From the NCBI GenBank assembly GCA_002427535.1, contig DIRK01000047.1, forward strand, positions 1 to 64,000: a DNA stretch of 64,000 nucleotides, given 5' to 3'. The DNA is from Mageeibacillus sp. UBA5438. Lineage in GTDB: Bacteria; Bacillota; Clostridia; Saccharofermentanales; DTU023. The translations under genes and the position numbers were made by a program. The notes below the pieces were generated by a model. That model saw only the letters and a list, made by a program, of their open reading frames with translations, searched no databases and was not told the origin of the DNA. Below are positions 37,539-46,956 of the stretch, piece after piece (positions within the stretch are counted from its first letter, which is position 1; each line of letters starts with the position of its first letter).

Positions 37539-37901
37539 TTAGAAAATTGCACGAGCCAAAAAGAAGATTCCCAAGTACACAGCACCTATAAGCGCGGCCT
37601 CAAAGTGCATCACATGCACTTTGTTTTGTTTATATTCAAAATAAGGTTCGATTCGCTCCAGCGCCTTTCGATCATGAGATCGAAAGGAAGCGAGAATGCG
37701 TGTGTAGCCGTAGGAGAACAAATCAAAAAAACCGGTCCATTCAATGACATGAAACAGAAACTTCGACACAAACACGAGCACCGTCAAAAACAAGGCATCT
37801 TGAACGATGAACCGCGACTGCATTTTCACCGTGACTATGAACATGAGCCCCAGCACAATAACGCCTGCGAACGCATTGTAAAGAAGGCGCTTTTTACTCA
37901 T
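37539..37901 (-). CDS. Small membrane protein, DUF3899-like
   Basis: A 120-aa protein with three hydrophobic segments (near residues 8-26, 35-55 and 100-118) and the sequence GFFDLFSYGYTRI near residue 60, which resembles DUF3899 proteins. The loop after it is basic. Function unknown. The ATG overlaps the oppF stop by 4 nt (ATGA), which ties it to the Opp operon. Confidence 0.65.
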   Translation of the reverse strand: MSKKRLLYNAFAGVIVLGLMFIVTVKMQSRFIVQDALFLTVLVFVSKFLFHVIEWTGFFDLFSYGYTRILASFRSHDRKALERIEPYFEYKQNKVHVMHFEAALIGAVYLGIFFLARAIF

Positions 37902-38833
37902 ACTGCCTCGCCCTGTCGCACACGCTCCCATTCCGCATCACTGAGCATGACCTGATGGCCCGGCGACACCTCCCGCATCTGCGGTTGGTTTTCCTCGGTG
38001 TAGCCATGTGCATCGTAATCGTAAGCAATTCGGCTGCGTGTCTTTTCAATGGCGGGATCCGGTATGGGGATCGCCGAAAGGAGTGATTTCGTATAAGGGT
38101 GGACCGGATTGCTGTACAGTTTCTCAGAGTCAGCAAGTTCCACGATACGGCCGCGGCTCATCACGGCGACACGCTCCGAAAAATACTTCACGACACTTAG
38201 CGCGTGGGCAATAAAAAGAATGGTGAGACCCAATTCTCTTCGAAGGTCGTTTAAAAGATTTAAAACCTGTGCCTGGATCGACACGTCAAGTGAAGAAATG
38301 GGCTCATCGGCGATGAGCAAATCGGGATTTGTCAAAAGCGCGCGTGCGATCGAAATGCGCTGGCGCTGCCCGCCGGAAAATTCGTGCGGGTAACGAGTCG
38401 CGTGCTCGCGTGTCAACCCCACAAGGTCTAACATGCGTTCCATCTCGCGGCGCATCTCTTCCTTGGTATCATACAGGCGATTAATATAGGCGCCCTCCAA
38501 AATAATTTCTTCAACGGTCATGCGTGGGTTCAATGAGGCAATGGGGTCCTGAAACACCATTTGCATCTTGCTTGTGACAGCCTTTGTCTCTTCTTTGGAG
38601 AGTTTCCCGTCAATTCTTTTTCCGTTAAAAGCGACCGCGCCCGCTGTGGGGCGGTATAACCGGATGATCGTCCGACCTGTTGTTGTTTTCCCGCAGCCCG
38701 ATTCACCGACAAGGCCAAAAGTTTCGCCGCGATCAATGTGGAAACTAATATCGTCGACCGCCTTCAAAACTGACCGGCGGTGACCGTAAAAGTATTTTGA
38801 GAGATTTTCTACTTTTAACAATGGTTCAGTCAC
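37898..38833 (-). CDS. oppF: Oligopeptide ABC transporter ATPase OppF
   Basis: A 311-aa ATPase: GESGCGKTTTGR near residue 47, LSGGQ-equivalent FSGGQRQRISIARALL, DLLIADEPISSLD, and the OppD/F C-terminal extension with NPVHPYTKSLLSAIPIPDP. The start is a GTG at 38833 with AAGGAGG 8 nt upstream, overlapping oppD by 8 nt; an extension to 38902 has no support. It energises peptide import with OppD. Confidence 0.93.
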   Translation of the reverse strand: MTEPLLKVENLSKYFYGHRRSVLKAVDDISFHIDRGETFGLVGESGCGKTTTGRTIIRLYRPTAGAVAFNGKRIDGKLSKEETKAVTSKMQMVFQDPIASLNPRMTVEEIILEGAYINRLYDTKEEMRREMERMLDLVGLTREHATRYPHEFSGGQRQRISIARALLTNPDLLIADEPISSLDVSIQAQVLNLLNDLRRELGLTILFIAHALSVVKYFSERVAVMSRGRIVELADSEKLYSNPVHPYTKSLLSAIPIPDPAIEKTRSRIAYDYDAHGYTEENQPQMREVSPGHQVMLSDAEWERVRQGEAV

Positions 38834-39878
38834 GACCAATCCCTCCTTTTTCTTTTCTAAACCTCCAGCGCAACTCTTCAGGCATGTCTTCAATCGGCGC
38901 ATCGGGATGTAACAGCCAGGTCGCCGCCCAGTGCGTATCGCTCACTTGGAACATAGGCGGTTCCTTTTCAAAATCAATTTTCATTGCGTAGTGGTTACGG
39001 GGCGCAAACGCATCGCCCTTCGGCGGCATGAGCATATTAGGAGGCGTGCCCGGAATCACGGTTAAGTCGTCCCCGCGCTTGCTTTCGAGGCTCGGCATCG
39101 AAGACAACAGACTCCAGGTATAAGGATGCTTCGCGTTGTAGAAAATATCCTCCACCGTACCGACTTCCACAATTTTTCCAGCGTACATCACGCAGACACG
39201 GTCGGCAACGTTCGCGACCACCCCCAAGTCGTGGGTGATAAAAATGACGGACAAATCTTTTTCTTGTTGTTTTTCCTTGATAAGATCAAGAATCTGCGAT
39301 TGGATCGTGACATCCAAAGCGGTCGTCGGTTCGTCGCAAATCAGCAGTTCCGGATCACAGCTTAATGCAATGGCAATCACGATTCTTTGCCGCATTCCGC
39401 CTGAAAATTGGAAGGGGTATTCGTTGAATCTTTTTTCAACCTCGGGGATGTCAACGCTTTCCATTAACTCAAGCGCTTTTTGTTTCGCATCTGCGCGGCT
39501 CATACCCTTTTTGATTCTAAGCGTTTCGGTAATTTGCTTACCGATTTTCATCACAGGATCAAGTGCTGAAAGAGGATCCTGAAAAATCAAGCTGATTTCA
39601 TTGCCTCGAATTTTACTCATCTCGTGCTCATCAAGCGCCAAAAGATCCGTCCCCTTGTAGCGGATACTGCCTCGCAGGATCATGGCATTTTGTGTTAACA
39701 AGCGTGTGATGGCCTTTGTCGTCACCGACTTGCCCGATCCCGACTCTCCCACGATCGCTAATGTCTCGCCTTTAAACAGATCGAAGTTGACCCCTCGGAT
39801 GGCCTGCACAGATCCGGAATATGTCTTGAAGTGGAGGTGCAGATCACGGACTTCCAAGATTTTCGTACGATCACTCAT
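38826..39878 (-). CDS. oppD: Oligopeptide ABC transporter ATPase OppD
   Basis: A 350-aa ATPase with Walker A GESGSGKSVTTK near residue 42, signature FSGGMRQRIVIAIALS, Walker B LLICDEPTTALD and the C-terminal NAKHPYTWSLLSSMPSLESK region shared by OppD/DppD. The C-terminal Cys cluster seen in some family members is absent. It overlaps oppC by 4 nt. Confidence 0.94.
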   Translation of the reverse strand: MSDRTKILEVRDLHLHFKTYSGSVQAIRGVNFDLFKGETLAIVGESGSGKSVTTKAITRLLTQNAMILRGSIRYKGTDLLALDEHEMSKIRGNEISLIFQDPLSALDPVMKIGKQITETLRIKKGMSRADAKQKALELMESVDIPEVEKRFNEYPFQFSGGMRQRIVIAIALSCDPELLICDEPTTALDVTIQSQILDLIKEKQQEKDLSVIFITHDLGVVANVADRVCVMYAGKIVEVGTVEDIFYNAKHPYTWSLLSSMPSLESKRGDDLTVIPGTPPNMLMPPKGDAFAPRNHYAMKIDFEKEPPMFQVSDTHWAATWLLHPDAPIEDMPEELRWRFRKEKGGIGRD

Positions 39879-41074
39879 TCTTCTGTCCCCCTTAATCTCG
39901 GATCGAAGGCATCACGCAAGCCATTGCCGAAAATATTGAAAGCCAACATCAATATGGATACAACAAGCGCGGGGAAGATCATCAGGTGAGGCGTGGTGGT
40001 CAATTTCTTCTGCGCCTCCGCAAGCAGTACCCCGATGGAGGGCTCCGGCGCGCGAATCCCAAGCCCGAGGTAGGACAGAAAAGCTTCTGCAAAAATCGCG
40101 CCCGGGATGGCAAGTGTTGCCTGTGTGATGATCGGGCCGATCGCGTTGGGGAGGATGTGGCGAAAAATAAGGATCCGGTCTTTCGCGCCCATAATGCGTG
40201 AGGCCATCACATACTCATAGTCCTTAAAGCGGTAAAATTGTGCACGTATCATGTGACTCATCGGAATCCAGTTCACCACGATCAGAACCAGTATAAATGA
40301 CTGTATCCCTGCCCCGAGCACCATTATGAACAAAATGGACAGGACAAGGAAGGGGATGGAACCTAACACCTCCGCTATCCTTTGCATCACCATGTCAATT
40401 TTGCCGCCGTAATAGCCTGATATGGAACCGTAAACGACGCCGATCATGCAGTTGATCAGCACTGAAACAAAACCGATGATCAGTGAAATCCGAGATCCGC
40501 GCCACACGCGCACAAACATGTCGCGACCGATGTCATCGGTGCCAAACCAGAAATAATGGTCCTGGGCGCCGCGCAGCGTATACATGTTAACCTTAACGCG
40601 CGCCATCGGGATATCACGGCGTCTGAATGTCCAGATATACTCTTCCAGGATCTCTTCGACGGCCTCGCCGTATTCGTCAAGTTCAGCCACCTGAAGCTCC
40701 ATGGTGCGGGTTCCGTCCAAAATACCGAGTTTTTCAAGCCCCTGAACTCGCGGGGGCAAAATACCGAAATCCGTATGCTGCTGCCTAAAACCATAGGGGC
40801 GAAGCAGGGGTCCGAAAATAGCAAAGGCGATCACAATCATAATGATCGTCAGCGAAACAACGGATGCGCTGTTCGCCTTAAATCGTAGCCAGGCATCTTT
40901 AAAAAAGCTGATCGGTTCCGTTTCGAACTTTTGGTCGTGAAGCACCTCGTGAAGCTGTATCATCTCAAATTCTTCAGGGGCGAGCTTTTCGCGCAATATC
41001 GCTTCTCTATCAGGTGCTTTGTAGACAAAATTATTTTTTGCTTCATCAAGCATTCGCTTCCGCTTCTTATTCAA
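39875..41074 (-). CDS. oppC: Oligopeptide ABC transporter permease OppC
   Basis: A 399-aa permease, longer than the usual 300 aa. About 85 residues precede the first TM (SASVVSLTIIMIVIAFAIFG), and the external loop between TM1 and TM2 is enlarged (residues 120-195, with EEILEEYIWTFRRRDIPM). The EAA-type loop (AFLSYLGLGIRAPEPSIGVL) near residue 350 is canonical. The start is a TTG at 41074 with GGAGGAGG 8 nt upstream, overlapping oppB by 8 nt. Confidence 0.9.
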   Translation of the reverse strand: MNKKRKRMLDEAKNNFVYKAPDREAILREKLAPEEFEMIQLHEVLHDQKFETEPISFFKDAWLRFKANSASVVSLTIIMIVIAFAIFGPLLRPYGFRQQHTDFGILPPRVQGLEKLGILDGTRTMELQVAELDEYGEAVEEILEEYIWTFRRRDIPMARVKVNMYTLRGAQDHYFWFGTDDIGRDMFVRVWRGSRISLIIGFVSVLINCMIGVVYGSISGYYGGKIDMVMQRIAEVLGSIPFLVLSILFIMVLGAGIQSFILVLIVVNWIPMSHMIRAQFYRFKDYEYVMASRIMGAKDRILIFRHILPNAIGPIITQATLAIPGAIFAEAFLSYLGLGIRAPEPSIGVLLAEAQKKLTTTPHLMIFPALVVSILMLAFNIFGNGLRDAFDPRLRGTEE

Positions 41075-42029
41075 GGACTTTACCTCCTCCCATACGAATT
41101 CTTGGGTCAACAAGGCTGTAAGACAAGTCAAGAATCAGGATCGAAATCAGCCCGATGATCGAATAGAAGAACAATGTTGCCAAAGTCAGATAATAATCTG
41201 AAACACCGATAGATTGGGACACCAGAGAACCTATTCCCGGGATGCCGAAGATATTTTCAACGACCATGGAGCCTCCCAAAATACTCGTAAACATCGGCAC
41301 AATCACGTTACACAGCGGCACAAAGGAATTGCGGATGGCGTGGCGCACAGTCGACTGCACCTGTGTTAAACCTTTTGCCTTTGCCAAAAGCATGTATTCC
41401 GAGTTCAGCGCCTCAAACAACTCCGAGCGCAGGTAGCGCGTAATCATGGCAATTCCGCCAAATGACAGCGCGAGCACGGGTAAGATCATCGACTGGAATT
41501 TCGTAAACGACCAGTCGGGCTTCAAGTCCAGCAAAAATGGAAATATCTTTAACTTAAACGCAAATATATATTGTAAAAGCGACGCGAACACAAACGATGG
41601 GACGGAGATGAAGAAAATCACAAGCAATGAAATGACATTGTCGGTAAATGAATTTTTCTTCAATCCCGCAATCACACCAAACAATAACCCGAGAGGAATC
41701 GTGACCACCAGGGAAATAATGTTGAGTTGCAGCGTCAGCGGAATTTTCATCTTAATGACATCAAAAACAGGGGTCCTCGGATAAAGCGCCATGGATTCGC
41801 CGAAATCAAGCGAGAAGAAATTTCGAAGGAAGATCATATATTGGTTGACCAGAGGTTTATCCAGATGGTAACGTTTTTCAAGCGCCGCTCGAACCTCCGG
41901 TAACGCTTCGCGTCCGCCGACCGCGCCGGGAATCAATCGAATGACAAAGAACAAAATGCTCACAATAAGAAATAGTGTGATGAGCATCGCGGCGATTCTC
42001 TTAGCGATGTATTTCCACAAATCGTTCAC
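41067..42029 (-). CDS. oppB: Oligopeptide ABC transporter permease OppB
   Basis: A 320-aa permease with six TM segments: MLITLFLIVSILFFVIRLIP near residue 15, then LEKRYHLDKPLVNQYMIFL, and the EAA loop (AKGLTQVQSTVRHAIRNSFV) near residue 220 that docks the ATPases. Normal length. Confidence 0.94.
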   Translation of the reverse strand: MNDLWKYIAKRIAAMLITLFLIVSILFFVIRLIPGAVGGREALPEVRAALEKRYHLDKPLVNQYMIFLRNFFSLDFGESMALYPRTPVFDVIKMKIPLTLQLNIISLVVTIPLGLLFGVIAGLKKNSFTDNVISLLVIFFISVPSFVFASLLQYIFAFKLKIFPFLLDLKPDWSFTKFQSMILPVLALSFGGIAMITRYLRSELFEALNSEYMLLAKAKGLTQVQSTVRHAIRNSFVPLCNVIVPMFTSILGGSMVVENIFGIPGIGSLVSQSIGVSDYYLTLATLFFYSIIGLISILILDLSYSLVDPRIRMGGGKVLE

Positions 42030-42051
42030 CTCCGTTTTTTATCGTAATGTA

Positions 42052-42089
42052 CCGCGCGCCCTTGGACCGTTCGGTCTTCGGGCGCGCGG
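42052..42089 (-). promoter_or_regulatory. Strong hairpin between oppA and oppB
   Basis: A 10-bp G/C stem (CCGCGCGCCC / GGGCGCGCGG) encloses an inner 5-bp stem (GACCG / CGGTC), in the 99-bp gap after the oppA stop. There is no adjacent T tract, although ATAAAAAA follows after about 10 nt. Such structures between a binding-protein gene and its permeases commonly protect upstream mRNA or partly terminate, giving more binding protein than transporter. Confidence 0.75.
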
Positions 42090-42128
42090 CCTGCTAGTTA
42101 ATGCATTATAGACTCTTTTTACAGAACA

Positions 42129-43907
42129 TCAATCAGGATAGATGTCGCTCTGGAAGAAGCCATAGGCCACCCAAGGCAAGTAGGTGTACGTCGGCAACTC
42201 GACACGCTCGCTCACAAGCCAAGTGTTGTTGTTCTGCATGGTCGGGATGAACACGCAGTAATCCATCAGCATCTCTTCCATCTTCGCCAAGGCATCAATA
42301 CGGGCATCAGGATCGTTCAAAAGTTCACCGTACATGCAATCAAAGTACAGTTTGTCAAATTCTTCATTGGCGTAGCCGGGTACAGACTTATTCGGATAGT
42401 CGGATGTCCAGACGACAAAGGATGCCCACATATTGAACTCATTTGTCAAATCAACGCCGGTTCCGAGATCGTAGTCGCCCGCTTCATAGTTGTCATACGC
42501 CTGCATCGGCTGCACCGCGCGAAGCACCAGTTCGAAACGGTCGGAGCCAAAGAGCTGCTCCCATTTCTCCTGACACACTTCACCTGTGCGCTTCATGGCC
42601 TCTTGGCCTTCAAAATAGGTCAATTCAATCTTGATCTTTTTGTTGCCGTTGCGCTCATAGGCCGCATTGAACAATTCGAGTGCCTTGTCATCATTGTCAC
42701 TGAATTTTTCAACAATGGCTTTCGCCTGAGGTGTTGAACGATAAGGAATTGTCACCTCATCGCTACCAGTGACCGAGATACCGGTTGAGATCAGGTAGTT
42801 GGGTGAGTCATAGAGTACATAAACCTGAGTGGCCACTTCAACTCGCGGTGCGGAGTAGTAAAGAGCCAAGCGGAAATCGTTGTCCTGCATAATCACATTT
42901 TTGGAGGACGTGTTCACAAAAAGGCCCCAGACCATCGGTGAAATCTGCTTCACAGCACGCGGGTCATTTTTGTTTTCTTCATAGTTGTCACCTGACAGGG
43001 CACCCCAGTCGAGCTCTCCGTTTAGGAACATTTGCCAGCGCGTCGCGTTCTCACTGACATAGCGGGTATTCACCTCATCGAGGAAGTAATAACCTTCTTT
43101 GACCAGCGGGTTATCGTCATTGCGTGCCAGCACTTCATAGCCGTCAAGCACCCATTCTTTCAGATAGAACGGTCCGGAGGCCGCGATCTGATCCATATCA
43201 GTCCCGTAGGATGTGCTTGTGCGATCTTCATTCATACCTGCTTCATACAAAGCCTCGTCGACGGGCCAAATCAGGGCGCCCAGGCTTGTGAAGAAGTCAA
43301 TTTCAGTGGACGGATAAGCAAGAGTGATCTCGAGCGTATGGTCGTCAAGCACTTTAACGCCAACATCCTCCCATTCACAATCACTTGCGAAGTATTCTTT
43401 TGCATTCTTAACGACGCAGGGGTCAAAGATGTATCCCGCGTTGGGGTTGCCAAGTGCGGGATCGATCATCATCTTGATCGAATACTCATAGGTTTTCGCA
43501 TTAATAGGCGTGCCGTTTGTAAATTTGATGTCATCACGGAATTTGCAAATCCAAGTGGTTCCGCCATCTTCCGAATAGGGAAGTTCTGATGTGTCGTGCG
43601 GAACAAACAGTAATTGGTCGCTGCCATCGACGGAGCTCACAATTCCTACCATGGTGCTGTAAATCTCTAAGTGCTTGCTATTCGTGTACGTGTGCGGATT
43701 CCAGCTTGCGCGAGAGGTGGTCCAGTCATAGAAAATCTTGGGTTCACCCGGTTCTGGTTTAACCGGGGGATCTGTTTCAACAGGATCACTTGCGTCAGGC
43801 CCTTTCGTCGGATCAGTCGGCGTTGGTGTTTCAGGTTTACCGCATGCAGCCATGAGGGAGACAAGCATAACAAGAACCAATAAGAGCGCTAAACTTTTCC
43901 TCTTCAT
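42129..43907 (-). CDS. oppA: Oligopeptide-binding lipoprotein OppA (SBP family 5)
   Basis: A 592-aa extracellular binding protein. MKRKSLALLLVLVMLVSLMA then AC-GK forms a lipoprotein signal with lipobox Cys near residue 22, followed by a Pro/Thr/Asp-rich linker. SBP_bac_5 segments follow (LEIYSTMVGIVSS, DIKFTNGTPINAKTYEYSIK). The ATG at 43907 has AGAGG 7 nt upstream. First of the opp genes, downstream of the DPP-like peptidase by about 65 nt. Confidence 0.93.
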   Translation of the reverse strand: MKRKSLALLLVLVMLVSLMAACGKPETPTPTDPTKGPDASDPVETDPPVKPEPGEPKIFYDWTTSRASWNPHTYTNSKHLEIYSTMVGIVSSVDGSDQLLFVPHDTSELPYSEDGGTTWICKFRDDIKFTNGTPINAKTYEYSIKMMIDPALGNPNAGYIFDPCVVKNAKEYFASDCEWEDVGVKVLDDHTLEITLAYPSTEIDFFTSLGALIWPVDEALYEAGMNEDRTSTSYGTDMDQIAASGPFYLKEWVLDGYEVLARNDDNPLVKEGYYFLDEVNTRYVSENATRWQMFLNGELDWGALSGDNYEENKNDPRAVKQISPMVWGLFVNTSSKNVIMQDNDFRLALYYSAPRVEVATQVYVLYDSPNYLISTGISVTGSDEVTIPYRSTPQAKAIVEKFSDNDDKALELFNAAYERNGNKKIKIELTYFEGQEAMKRTGEVCQEKWEQLFGSDRFELVLRAVQPMQAYDNYEAGDYDLGTGVDLTNEFNMWASFVVWTSDYPNKSVPGYANEEFDKLYFDCMYGELLNDPDARIDALAKMEEMLMDYCVFIPTMQNNNTWLVSERVELPTYTYLPWVAYGFFQSDIYPD

Positions 43908-43972
43908 TTTCATACCTCTTTCCAAAATATTTATTCTAATGCACGGTTATTCCGCACAATAAAAACCGTTGG

Positions 43973-46297
43973 CTAGGCCGATTCTTCCGCTTCTTCTTTT
44001 TCTTGTACCCAAAAATTGGAAGGCGGTATCCGGCTAAGCAAATGACGTACAAAATAATCCCAGCGCCGTCTGACGACATAGGGAAACTGTCCGACACCGT
44101 GTGCACTGTTCGGATAAATGAGCAGGTCAAAATCCTTATTCTCATCAATCAAAGAGGCAGCAAGTGCAATTGTGGCCGAAGGATGCACATTGTCATCCAT
44201 GTCGCCATGGATCAGCAGGAGCCGGCCTATTAGATTTTTTGCAAAATTCTTATTGGCCTGGTCGTGATAAGTCTCTTCCGAATACGGGCCGATCCAACGC
44301 TCACCCCAATGTGCGTGGTAGCGGGCTTGATCGTGGTTACCGCAAAGCGATACACCCACTTTGTAAAAATCGGGAAACTGCAATAATGCGCGAGCCGTTG
44401 CGTAACCCCCACCCGAAGCACCCCAAATGCCTACGCGATCAATATCAATCCAATGATGGCGTCCGGCTAGTTCTTTAATCGCCGCCACATGGTCTTCCAG
44501 ACCGCAACATTCTTCTGGTTTTCCATAAGTCATATCGTGAATTTTTTTCCCGCGTAAAGGGGTCGCCAACCCATCTATGATCACACCCACAAAACCCAAC
44601 TGTGCGAGACTTTGCAGTCCTCCTTGGGGGTCGGCTCCCAAAAACGAATGAAATTCAAATGCCTTCGGTGTATTGATTCGCTGTGGCCCCCCGTACACAT
44701 AGTCAATTACGGGGTATTTTTTAGCAGGATCAAAACCATGAGGCTTAATAAGGATGCCATAAACGGGGGTTTCCCCGTCCCGGGCGAGCGCTTCAAAGGG
44801 TTCCGGCACGATATAACCTTTTTCCATGATGCGCGACAAATCAGCCTTAGCAAGAGGCGACAGCGTTTGCCCCTTCACATCACAGACTTCGCTTACGGGC
44901 TTAGTCGTGATGGTGGAATAAGTATCAATGTAATAGCGTCCGTTTTTCGAAAAGCGTGCCACATGCTCCGCGATATCCCGGCTTATGCGTGTCACATCAC
45001 CGCCATCAAACGAAACACAATACAATATCTGATAATACGGATCAACATTTTCTTCTCTGCCGGAGGCTGAGAAATAAAGCAACCGGTTCACCTCATCAAC
45101 ATAGCGTATCCGACGCGCGTTATAATCTCCGGGTGCCAAATCATTTTTGAACTCTCCTGTATCAGCATCAAGCAGGTAAACGGAAGCCCAGTTTTCCTTT
45201 TCTAATAGCCAGAGCAACTCGCGCGAATCGGGCAGATAGATAAGTCCCGAGTCGTTGAAACCCTCTTGGGCAGCATGCCCGTAATACTCGGTAAATCCAA
45301 ACGTCTCATACGACATCGTCGCGGCTACGCGCGCAGTCGCTGTCTCAACATCAATAATCACAGCTTGTGAGCGTTTAAAATAGCGATCGTAGCGGACAAG
45401 ATACGCTTCTTTGCCATCTTTCGTCCATTTCAGCATGTCATTTTCCGAATCAAACATTGACAAAAGTAAAAGTTCAAAAGGCTGACCGTCAAGCAAGACT
45501 TTTTTCGAAGTTTTCTCGGCCACATCCATCAGATACACTTCGCAGGTCAAAATATGATCATCGGATGGCAATGAATACGGATACTGGACACCGATCGGGC
45601 GTGATTGACCGTTGATCGGAACAGACTGGACCAGATGGAGATCATCCGACCGTCTTGTGTCGCGTCGATAGGTTAAAAAATGAGTAGCATCAGGGGACCA
45701 GTTGATCGCAGGAGGAAAAACACGCGGTTCTTTTTTCAAGCATCGTTCGCTCACCATAGAGAACTGTTGTGCGTAGTCTCGGTCTTCGCGCCCATCTTCG
45801 GTCAGTCGATATTCCTCACCCGTGACATTATCTCGAACGTAAACGTCGTGACATCGAACGAACGCGCTGTGGGCGAGATCGGGAGATGGCACCTCCTCTT
45901 TAGCATGGCGAGGGTAGCGTAGATGCGTGAGGATTCCTTCTTTTAAGTCATAAGCGAATTCCCCCACTACGTCCTTGATGTCGAAATAAAATGTTTCGTG
46001 AAAGACCGTGTGTGCTGTTATACCTAAGTCAAAGGGCATGGCCTTTTCGTAATATGGTTTTATTTTTTGAGCCAATAACACATGATCGAACAATACCTCT
46101 ATTTCATTTGTGTCGCCCAAATAGCGCATAAATTGCGTCTTTATTTCAGCCTTATCGTCCAGGACATCGAGTTCAAACCAAAAATCACTCGTGTGCTCAA
46201 TCCACTTCTCCTGAAGTGTTTCGTTCAAAACATGTTTTTTGGCGTTCGCATTATAAATCGCCGCGGCTCGTTGATAAGCGTCTAGCATGTCATTCAT
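43973..46297 (-). CDS. DPP-IV-like S9 peptidase
   Basis: A 774-aa peptidase with a large N-terminal beta-propeller of DPP-IV type (residues 100-510; for example INWSPDATHFLTYRRDTRRS) and a C-terminal hydrolase domain: Ser in GIWGASGGGYATARALL near residue 620, Asp in HGDMDDNVHPSATI and His in NSAHGVGQF. No signal peptide is visible, so it acts in the cytosol. DPP-IV enzymes remove X-Pro dipeptides. It overlaps the TetR gene by 8 nt and precedes oppA, so peptide import and breakdown are probably co-regulated. Confidence 0.9.
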   Translation of the reverse strand: MNDMLDAYQRAAAIYNANAKKHVLNETLQEKWIEHTSDFWFELDVLDDKAEIKTQFMRYLGDTNEIEVLFDHVLLAQKIKPYYEKAMPFDLGITAHTVFHETFYFDIKDVVGEFAYDLKEGILTHLRYPRHAKEEVPSPDLAHSAFVRCHDVYVRDNVTGEEYRLTEDGREDRDYAQQFSMVSERCLKKEPRVFPPAINWSPDATHFLTYRRDTRRSDDLHLVQSVPINGQSRPIGVQYPYSLPSDDHILTCEVYLMDVAEKTSKKVLLDGQPFELLLLSMFDSENDMLKWTKDGKEAYLVRYDRYFKRSQAVIIDVETATARVAATMSYETFGFTEYYGHAAQEGFNDSGLIYLPDSRELLWLLEKENWASVYLLDADTGEFKNDLAPGDYNARRIRYVDEVNRLLYFSASGREENVDPYYQILYCVSFDGGDVTRISRDIAEHVARFSKNGRYYIDTYSTITTKPVSEVCDVKGQTLSPLAKADLSRIMEKGYIVPEPFEALARDGETPVYGILIKPHGFDPAKKYPVIDYVYGGPQRINTPKAFEFHSFLGADPQGGLQSLAQLGFVGVIIDGLATPLRGKKIHDMTYGKPEECCGLEDHVAAIKELAGRHHWIDIDRVGIWGASGGGYATARALLQFPDFYKVGVSLCGNHDQARYHAHWGERWIGPYSEETYHDQANKNFAKNLIGRLLLIHGDMDDNVHPSATIALAASLIDENKDFDLLIYPNSAHGVGQFPYVVRRRWDYFVRHLLSRIPPSNFWVQEKEEAEESA

Positions 46298-46865
46298 CTT
46301 CTTTCATGATGCCGTATTTAAAAAATGAAAAATAGAAATATTTTTTCATGTCCCACTTGAGATCAAGATCATCCCCAAATCCTGTCTCTCTGCAGTACAT
46401 CTCAAAATTGAACAATGTTGTCGCATACATATAAGCCACAAGTTCAATGTCGATGTCATCGCGCAAAACACCTTCATATTTAAGTTTTGTAAGTTCGCGC
46501 CGGTACTCAGTAATCAGTCTGTCTTTATTTTCGCCAAAATAGTACCGTTGCATCATTTCCGGCGGAATCGTATGAAAGAAAAGATTACGGCTTCGCTGCA
46601 ACTCGTCCGACTCTTCAATAGGCTTGGAAACAAACGAATCGTAAGCTTCTTTATCGCGGAGCGGATGGGCAAGTACCTCAATCATCAGGTCATCTTTATC
46701 GTGAAAGTAGCGGTAAAAGGTCCCGGCCGGAAGATCAAGCGCCTTAAGTAGTTCCGTGACGGAGATCGCATACGAATGTTCGAGAAAGACATGGAGTGCC
46801 TTATTTAATATTTCGTCTCGACGTTCCCTTGGCAATCGTGCAAATGTTTTCTTCGGCATAGCCAC
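46290..46865 (-). CDS. TetR/AcrR-family transcriptional regulator
   Basis: A 191-aa TetR-type repressor: N-terminal HTH (RRDEILNKALHVFLEHSYAI, then LLKALDLPAGTFYRYFHDKD near residue 35-60) and a helical ligand domain of unknown specificity. TCGGAGGTGGCT precedes the ATG. It heads the peptide locus and faces the metal cassette across a 223-bp gap holding two similar palindromic sites. Confidence 0.93.
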   Translation of the reverse strand: MAMPKKTFARLPRERRDEILNKALHVFLEHSYAISVTELLKALDLPAGTFYRYFHDKDDLMIEVLAHPLRDKEAYDSFVSKPIEESDELQRSRNLFFHTIPPEMMQRYYFGENKDRLITEYRRELTKLKYEGVLRDDIDIELVAYMYATTLFNFEMYCRETGFGDDLDLKWDMKKYFYFSFFKYGIMKEDE

Positions 46866-46879
46866 CTCCGAGCGGAACT

Positions 46880-46900
46880 TATTTGCGAATATTGCAAATA
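46880..46900. promoter_or_regulatory. Palindromic operator candidate, site 1
   Basis: TATTTGC, GAATATT, GCAAATA: a perfect 7-bp-arm, 21-bp palindrome 15 bp before the tetR ATG. On the minus strand a possible promoter TTGTTC (46929-46924), 18 nt, TATTCT (46905-46900) abuts it, so a bound repressor would block transcription. TetR autorepression is the natural reading but is inferred. Confidence 0.6.
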
Positions 46901-46933
46901 GAATATCACATTCAACGCAAAAGGAACAAGCGC

Positions 46934-46956
46934 TATTTGCCGAATATTGTTTGTTT
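46934..46956. promoter_or_regulatory. Operator-like site 2 near divergent promoter
   Basis: TATTTGCCGAATATTG repeats the left half and centre of site 1 with one inserted base, followed by an imperfect right arm (TTTGTTTA). A rightward promoter candidate TTGTTT (46951-46956), 17 nt, TAACAT (46974-46979) overlaps it, so the same regulator may act on the metal cassette. Confidence 0.45.
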
